Shown piece by piece: positions 59,001 to 64,000 of a stretch of DNA of 64,000 nucleotides. A program made the position numbers and the translations under genes. The notes under the pieces are model-generated. The model saw only the letters and a list, made by a program, of their open reading frames with translations. It did no database searches and had not been told where the DNA came from. Numbering within the stretch: the stretch's first letter is position 1; each line of letters begins with the position of its first letter. Source of the stretch: Spirodela intermedia (lineage: Eukaryota > Streptophyta > Magnoliopsida > Alismatales > Araceae). The stretch is from NCBI GenBank assembly GCA_902729315.2, contig LR746276.1, positions 6,447,169-6,511,168 of the forward strand. The letters run 5' to 3'.

Positions 59001-61689
59001 ATGGCGATCGCGGCGGTGAGAGACGCCGCAGTGGCTCGCCCCGCCGTAACGCTCGCACGAAGAAATGCCCGTTCATCTTCCGCTTCATCTCGGCGCTTCT
59101 CCGGTGGCAGACGGCCGCCGGGGCTGTTCGCTTCCTCGCTCGCACCTTCTCCTCGCTCGGGCAGATCTCCATGTTCTGCTGCGGCTTCGGATGGGAGGAG
59201 AATGCCCTCCTCTCCGTCCGGCGAATATCCCGCCGAACTTCGTGATCTCCATGTCCGCCGCATGGTGGAGGCCTTCGATCCCGGCGTCCCCTTGCCACAG
59301 GCTTTCACCCCCCCCAGCTCCTGGTATCGCGATCCCTCTTTCCATAACCTAGAGTTCGAACGCGTCTTCCTACGAGGGTGGCAGGCTGTAGGTAATTCCG
59401 AGATCTCCAGGAACGCTTTCCCTGTCTGCGCTGTGCGTGATCCTCGGGGCTAATTTATACAGAGTCGGCGTCTGTGAACCGATGAGTTTGGCTAAGCTTT
59501 TTTGACTGAAACCCATTTATCGAGCTTTGTCCGCCTGCAATTACTTGTCTTTTCCCCGGAGTCGATTCGTTTGAGTGAGACTCTTGAGCTTTCCTCATCG
59601 ATTTCATTCGAAGCTGCTGCAACTGCCTGCTGCTTCTGTGGCTTTCGCAACAGACGGCGGAAATCCCGTAGTCTGATGCCTCCGTTGCTTTTCCATTGTC
59701 GGCGCTCCAGGGTACGTCGAGCAGATCCAGAATCCGCACGAGTATTTCACTGGAAGGTAATATCTCTTGTTGGCACCCCCAAGTGCTCATCCGACTTCAT
59801 CTCCACTGTCCACCTTCCTCTACATAAGCGCCTGAAAGTTATAAAAGTTGCGTCTTTTCTCTTCTCTTCTCTTCACGTGGGAGAGATTTCAGCTCTTCTC
59901 CGATCGATTAGCTCGTGATCACCTCTTCTCTGGCTGGTCGGCTTCGCCGTCTAATCTTGAACAGATTACATAGTGTTCAGCCGCAGTAGGATCTAATCGG
60001 CTTTCTTACATACCAGACTGGGAGATGTGCACTTCGTGGTGTGTCGGGATGCGGAAGGGCGCCTCCGTGCCTTCCACAACGTCTGCCGCCATCACGCTTC
60101 TCTGCTCGCTCGAGGCACCGGACGGAAGCTGTGTTTCGTCTGCCCTTACCATGTGAGCCCCCTGCGCTCAAAATCCTATCCGAGCAATCGTAACCCTGAG
60201 GCTCGCCTCACATGCCGACCCCTAACTTGCTAGATATTACCTGGTGTGGGCATTTCTCAGTAGTCTTGGTGTACGCTTGATAGACTGATAATCTCCATGT
60301 AGGGGTGGACCTACGGACTGGACGGAGCGCTGCTCAAGGCCACGCGAGTCAGTGGGATCCAAAACTTCAGCGTGGACGTATGGAGTAGCACTTCATGAGC
60401 TCTCACCTAAGCCATCATTCGCTTCTCCTTGCTCCCTTCCGTGAGGAATACATACCGCCGATCGTCTTCTGTGATGGTGACAGGACTTTGGTCTTATTCC
60501 GTTGAATGTTGCTACGTGGGGGCCGTTCGTACTGGTCAACATGGACGAAGACAGCCCGGCTCAGGTGGAAGCTGAATGGCTAGGAAGCTGCTCGGAGATA
60601 CTCAGGAGTGGGCTCGACTCCTCGCTGAAGCACGTCTGCCGACGGGAGTATGCCATTGAATGTAACTGGAAGGTTGGCCCCCTCATGAGCTCAATCCAAC
60701 CCCGTGCTTTGTAGTTCATCATGGCGTGATTTTTACGTCCCTCCGTCCGTCTGAGGCAAGGTCTTCTGCGACAACTACTTAGACGGGGGCTACCACGTTC
60801 CTTACGCGCATGCGGGTCTCGCGTCTGGCCTCGACCTCGACTCCTACACGACCAGCGTAACTCTTTCTTCTGCTGCTGCCGGATCTTGTTTCGTAGATTA
60901 TTCTTCAGAGGATCGTCCTGCTCGATGCAAAGCCGTCATCCTTCCAGTTTGATGCAAAGCGTCTCCGAGATAACCGATTCGCTTCCGATTCGTCTGCAGG
61001 TTTTTGAGAGGGTAAGCATACAAGAATCCAGAATCGCCTCGACGGGGGGGGATGATCTCGGCCGGCTAGGTTCCAAGGCGCTGTACGCATTTGTGTACCC
61101 CAACTTCATGATCAACAGGTGACCCGCGGCTCACCGAGGTTGCTGTCGATCGCCGCGCGTTGGCGTCACCTTGGTGTTCTGATGTTCTTCGCGATCGTAG
61201 GTACGGCCCCTGGATGGACACCAATCTCGTCGTGCCGGAGGGCGCTCGTAGATGCCGGGTGATCTTCGACTACTTTCTCGACGCCGCGCTGAAGGTGATC
61301 GCTGCACCTCCCAGTAGTACTTGCTCTTGGGGATCTTTGGGGGGGTGGGTGGGCATATTTATGCTCGATGTGGCGCAGTTCTTGATCGGGTGGTTGTGGG
61401 CTTCCGCAGGATGACGACGCCTTCATCGAAAAGAGCTTGGAAGAGAGCGAGACGGTGCAGGTGAGGGAGCAGCAAACCCATGACATCTCCAGGTTTAGGG
61501 TTCCCATTGGGAGATCTGAGCGGAGAGAGTGGTCGTTTTTTGGTGCAGATGGAGGACGTTGATCTGTGCGAAGGAGTCCAGAAGGGCCTAGAGTCTCCGG
61601 CTTACTGCAGCGGCAGATACGCCCCGGGTGTTGAGCAAGCCATGCATCATTTCCACTGCCTTCTCCACGAGAGCCTCACCAGACCGTAG
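59001..61689 (+). CDS. Choline monooxygenase-like Rieske oxygenase
   Basis: Ten coding exons: 59001-59391, 59711-59756, 60017-60152, 60303-60377, 60484-60672, 60761-60856, 61000-61118, 61201-61294, 61410-61460 and 61549-61689 (1338 nt, 445 aa). The N terminus is Ser/Arg/Ala-rich, a likely chloroplast transit peptide. The Rieske [2Fe-2S] ligands are C169, H171, C188 and H191 (CPYHGWTYG). The mononuclear Fe site is CDNYLDGGYHVPYAH, with D287, H291 and H296. The C-terminal part has YGPWMDTNLVVP and QKGLESPAY-x-SGRYAPG. CMO, in chloroplast stroma, oxidises choline to betaine aldehyde with ferredoxin, the first step of glycine betaine synthesis; substrate specificity of CMO-like proteins in many plants is unproven. 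All ten exons keep the frame with conserved junctions, so it is intact. Confidence 0.94.
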
Positions 61690-62342
61690 CTTTCAGCGTC
61701 CGCCCTCCCCCCACCCGGCAAGGAGCCATCATTTTTTCCTCTTTTGAACGTACTGTCGAGTTTCTGGGAACCCACATGACGATCTCCCCCAAGATTCTCT
61801 GCGACGGGGCCCATCCCTCCAGGATTATTGCTCCAAAATCTCTTGCTATTATCATGTCTGCATGTAAACGTGTAGAGAGAGAGAGACGAAGAGAAACGAA
61901 GAAGGCAAACGTTTAGAGAGAGAGAGAGAGAGAGAGGGGGTTTGACCCAATCTGGCAATTGTTCCACCGGTTGATAATCCCGAACCCAAAATCATCCATT
62001 CATAGCTCCTGCGTCATCATTTTCCAGTCATCAACGCAGCAGCATTAAAGCATGAAAGGGTTCAGAGGGTGTGGGTGGGTTGCACAGAGGGGGGGAGGGA
62101 GGCAATGCTGTAAAACCCATTCACAGATTTCGACCGGGAGAAGGAAAGTGATTATAGAAAGTAAATGAGATATTACAGCGGAGTTGGGTTAGCTAAGGTC
62201 CAGTCACCGGGTGGGTGGGTGGGTCGTCCCCATCAGCGGTAGGCCACATCCTGCCGAGGAGGGGCATTCTAGCTACTGCCTTGGAACCTCGGGCTCGACT
62301 CCATTACCTGAATGGAAATGAGCTGAATGCTCGTACATGTCA
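61690..62342. other. Short gap between convergent 3' ends
   Basis: About 650 bp between the stop codons of the CMO-like gene and the Ca2+-ATPase. It holds a GA run at about 61918-61936 and a (GGGT)n-like stretch at 62206-62223. It must contain both 3' UTRs; they may overlap. Confidence 0.6.
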
Positions 62343-64000
62343 TTACCTGCTCCAGAGAGGAAAACTGCCGAGTGATTCGGCCAGCGGGAGGGGAAGGGGA
62401 GGGAGGGGGGTACCTGGGTCCTCAGGCCGGCGGGTTCTCTTCATAAAATAATTCGCAAAGGGTCTCTCCGGGACAGGTACGAGTTTGCCGACGACGGCAA
62501 GAGGCCAACTGTTCCCACGAAGACTGATCAGTTTCTTCACATTAACATGAACCCGTACAAAAAATTAATTCATTCCTCCACATCCAGCTGATTTCAAGGC
62601 CATGCATTCGCCTTTCGATTGAAGGTTTACCCACTTGCCCAGTTCTTCCCCGTGGTGTGGGCCATGGAGCACATAAATAAACAAATAAATAAATAAATTA
62701 TTCTTATTCTTGTTATTATTTTGGAAGAAAGAGAGCCCGATTGTACCTGACAGAAGCAAGGGCCAGTGAGATGAGCCAGAATTTCCAGTTGAGCCGAACG
62801 GTTGAAGTGAACTTCCCAAGGAACTCGATGATGAGAATCTGCAGAGGCAAAAGCCAATAATAAATACTCTGCTGATCCTGGAAGCTTTTTAGTAACCTCA
62901 TGACATAGGAGGGTCTGGCAGAACCTCTCCCCCTCTCTCACCTGTAGGACGACAGTCATCCCAACAATTCCAATAAAAAGATAGTTCTTCGTAACACCAG
63001 CAAAGACGTTGAATTCATCAGGCTTCCTTGCGTTGAACTCGTTGAAAACCTGAGGACGAAGCATTCTTCTCTCGGATTAAAAACTACAGCATCCTATGAG
63101 AGTATATTTATATTTATAGAAGAACCTTTCATGGAGAAATGAAATAAGAAGGAACATTTAATCGAGATGTGAATAAAGTGGGGACCAAAAATAATAAAAT
63201 CGGGCTTTCCCTCCATCATTCAAAGCTCACAAGGATGTTGCTTTATCCGATTATCTAGCATTATTACTAACTCTGAAAAAAAAAAAAAAGGATTTAAATA
63301 CCTGGCAGAGGACAAACGTGTTAAATATGAAGGTGTTCTTCAATTTATCAGCATGCTCCCGTGTCTCGTTGTTCAGGCGTAGAATGTTCTTTCCGTCGAA
63401 GTTGAACGTGAGCAGGATAATCACTTGATACGTAGACTGCCAATTCTCACACATCAATTAAAAATGGTAAGAAGAAATGTACATGACAAAATCAATGAAA
63501 CACACACCTGTACAAGAAGATTCCTCCACATGATGTTTGTGATAAGAGATTCTCTGGAAAACGGCAATCGTCAGTAAGGAGATGATCAAGCTCGATCAGA
63601 AAGAATACATACGACTCTGTGACTATATAGAGAACCATATTACGGAAGTAATAAACCTCCCCACCTCATAAGTAATTCTAACAAGTGCAACTGACCATTT
63701 ACTGACAGAGTAAAAACAATACCAGAAAATTTCAAATTTTTGTACTCGAAAAAAATAAAGCATGCTGCTGTTGAGAACTCACGCAGATATGCAACAAAGC
63801 CAAATTCGTGACCAAGGACTTCAATATCATGGATTTTAGCATATATTACAAGTTTTCGCAACTTATTGCGCGTTCAAAACCCCCCAAGGTTCTCACCTAC
63901 GACCTACAGGAGGCCTGTCCATGAGGTGATCTGTTGGAGGTTCAGTGGCTAACGCAAGAGCTCCAAGTGTGTCCATGATGAGGTTGACCCACAGAAGCTG
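62343..64000 (-). CDS. P2B autoinhibited Ca2+-ATPase, C-terminal part
   Basis: Gene runs off the right edge. Visible coding exons: 64000-63897 (partial), 63553-63508, 63436-63302, 63049-62942, 62838-62747 and 62508-62343 (651 nt, last 216 aa). It reads [20 protein letters not shown], then [15 protein letters not shown], then [12 protein letters not shown], then [16 protein letters not shown] and ends [20 protein letters not shown] with a Pro-rich tail. These are transmembrane helices M6 to M10 of plant ACA pumps. The NARKPDE motif and VGKL-PVP end resemble the ACA8/9/10 plasma-membrane group, which has many introns as here. The pump exports Ca2+ from the cytosol; the N-terminal calmodulin-binding region and catalytic Asp lie outside the window. 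All five visible introns are GT-AG. Confidence 0.93.

Overview
This window looks like nuclear DNA of a flowering plant. Spliced genes with plant-only families (CLE peptide, WRKY, HD-ZIP II, PIN, choline monooxygenase-like, augmin) are packed at roughly one per 4 kb. Most of the introns are short and begin GT and end AG. Coding exons are often very GC-rich, intergenic DNA is AT-rich, and (GA)n/(CT)n arrays are extraordinarily abundant. GC-rich exons and compact introns would suit a small-genome monocot, but I cannot name the species. No bacterial, viral or intact transposon gene was recognised.

Layout, left to right: RHG1A/JUL1-type RING-H2 E3 ligase (603-2999, -); small conserved basic protein of unknown function (6013-6535, -); an orphan housekeeping-type promoter with no ORF behind it (7651 onward, +); ATL-type RING-H2 ligase (9098-9841, -) divergent from AUGMIN subunit 1 (10177-12926, +); CLE peptide precursor (15533-15838, +); a repeat-rich gap; two tandem class II HD-ZIP genes (22339-23231 and 28725-29903, -); a candidate small secreted peptide precursor ending in a Asp-Tyr/His-Pro-rich tail (33318-33752, +); WIN2-like PP2C (35619-39690, -); group IId WRKY (41883-43012, +); single-exon EXO70 (44133-46175, +); OXS3-like protein (47570-48488, +); prefoldin subunit 1 (49899-53457, +); long-loop PIN auxin carrier (54832-57479, +); PTRHD1-type peptidyl-tRNA hydrolase (58012-58720, +); choline monooxygenase-like Rieske enzyme (59001-61689, +); and the 3' end of a plasma-membrane-type Ca2+-ATPase (62343 to beyond 64000, -).

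I rebuilt exon structures by hand from splice signals and protein-family knowledge. In every multi-exon model the coding length is a multiple of three and each junction restores a conserved motif, so most models are firm, but UTRs and transcription starts are mostly unresolved. The genes do not form an operon or an obvious metabolic cluster. Several bear on development and signalling (PIN, CLE, the candidate secreted peptide, HD-ZIP II, PP2C, WRKY), which is ordinary plant gene content.

The points most worth a second look are: a 7-nt microexon needed to make intact prefoldin 1; three introns that appear to start with GC instead of GT; the candidate peptide gene at 33.3 kb; the two diverged tandem HD-ZIP II genes; the strand bias of the GA/CT arrays; and the orphan promoter near 7.65 kb.
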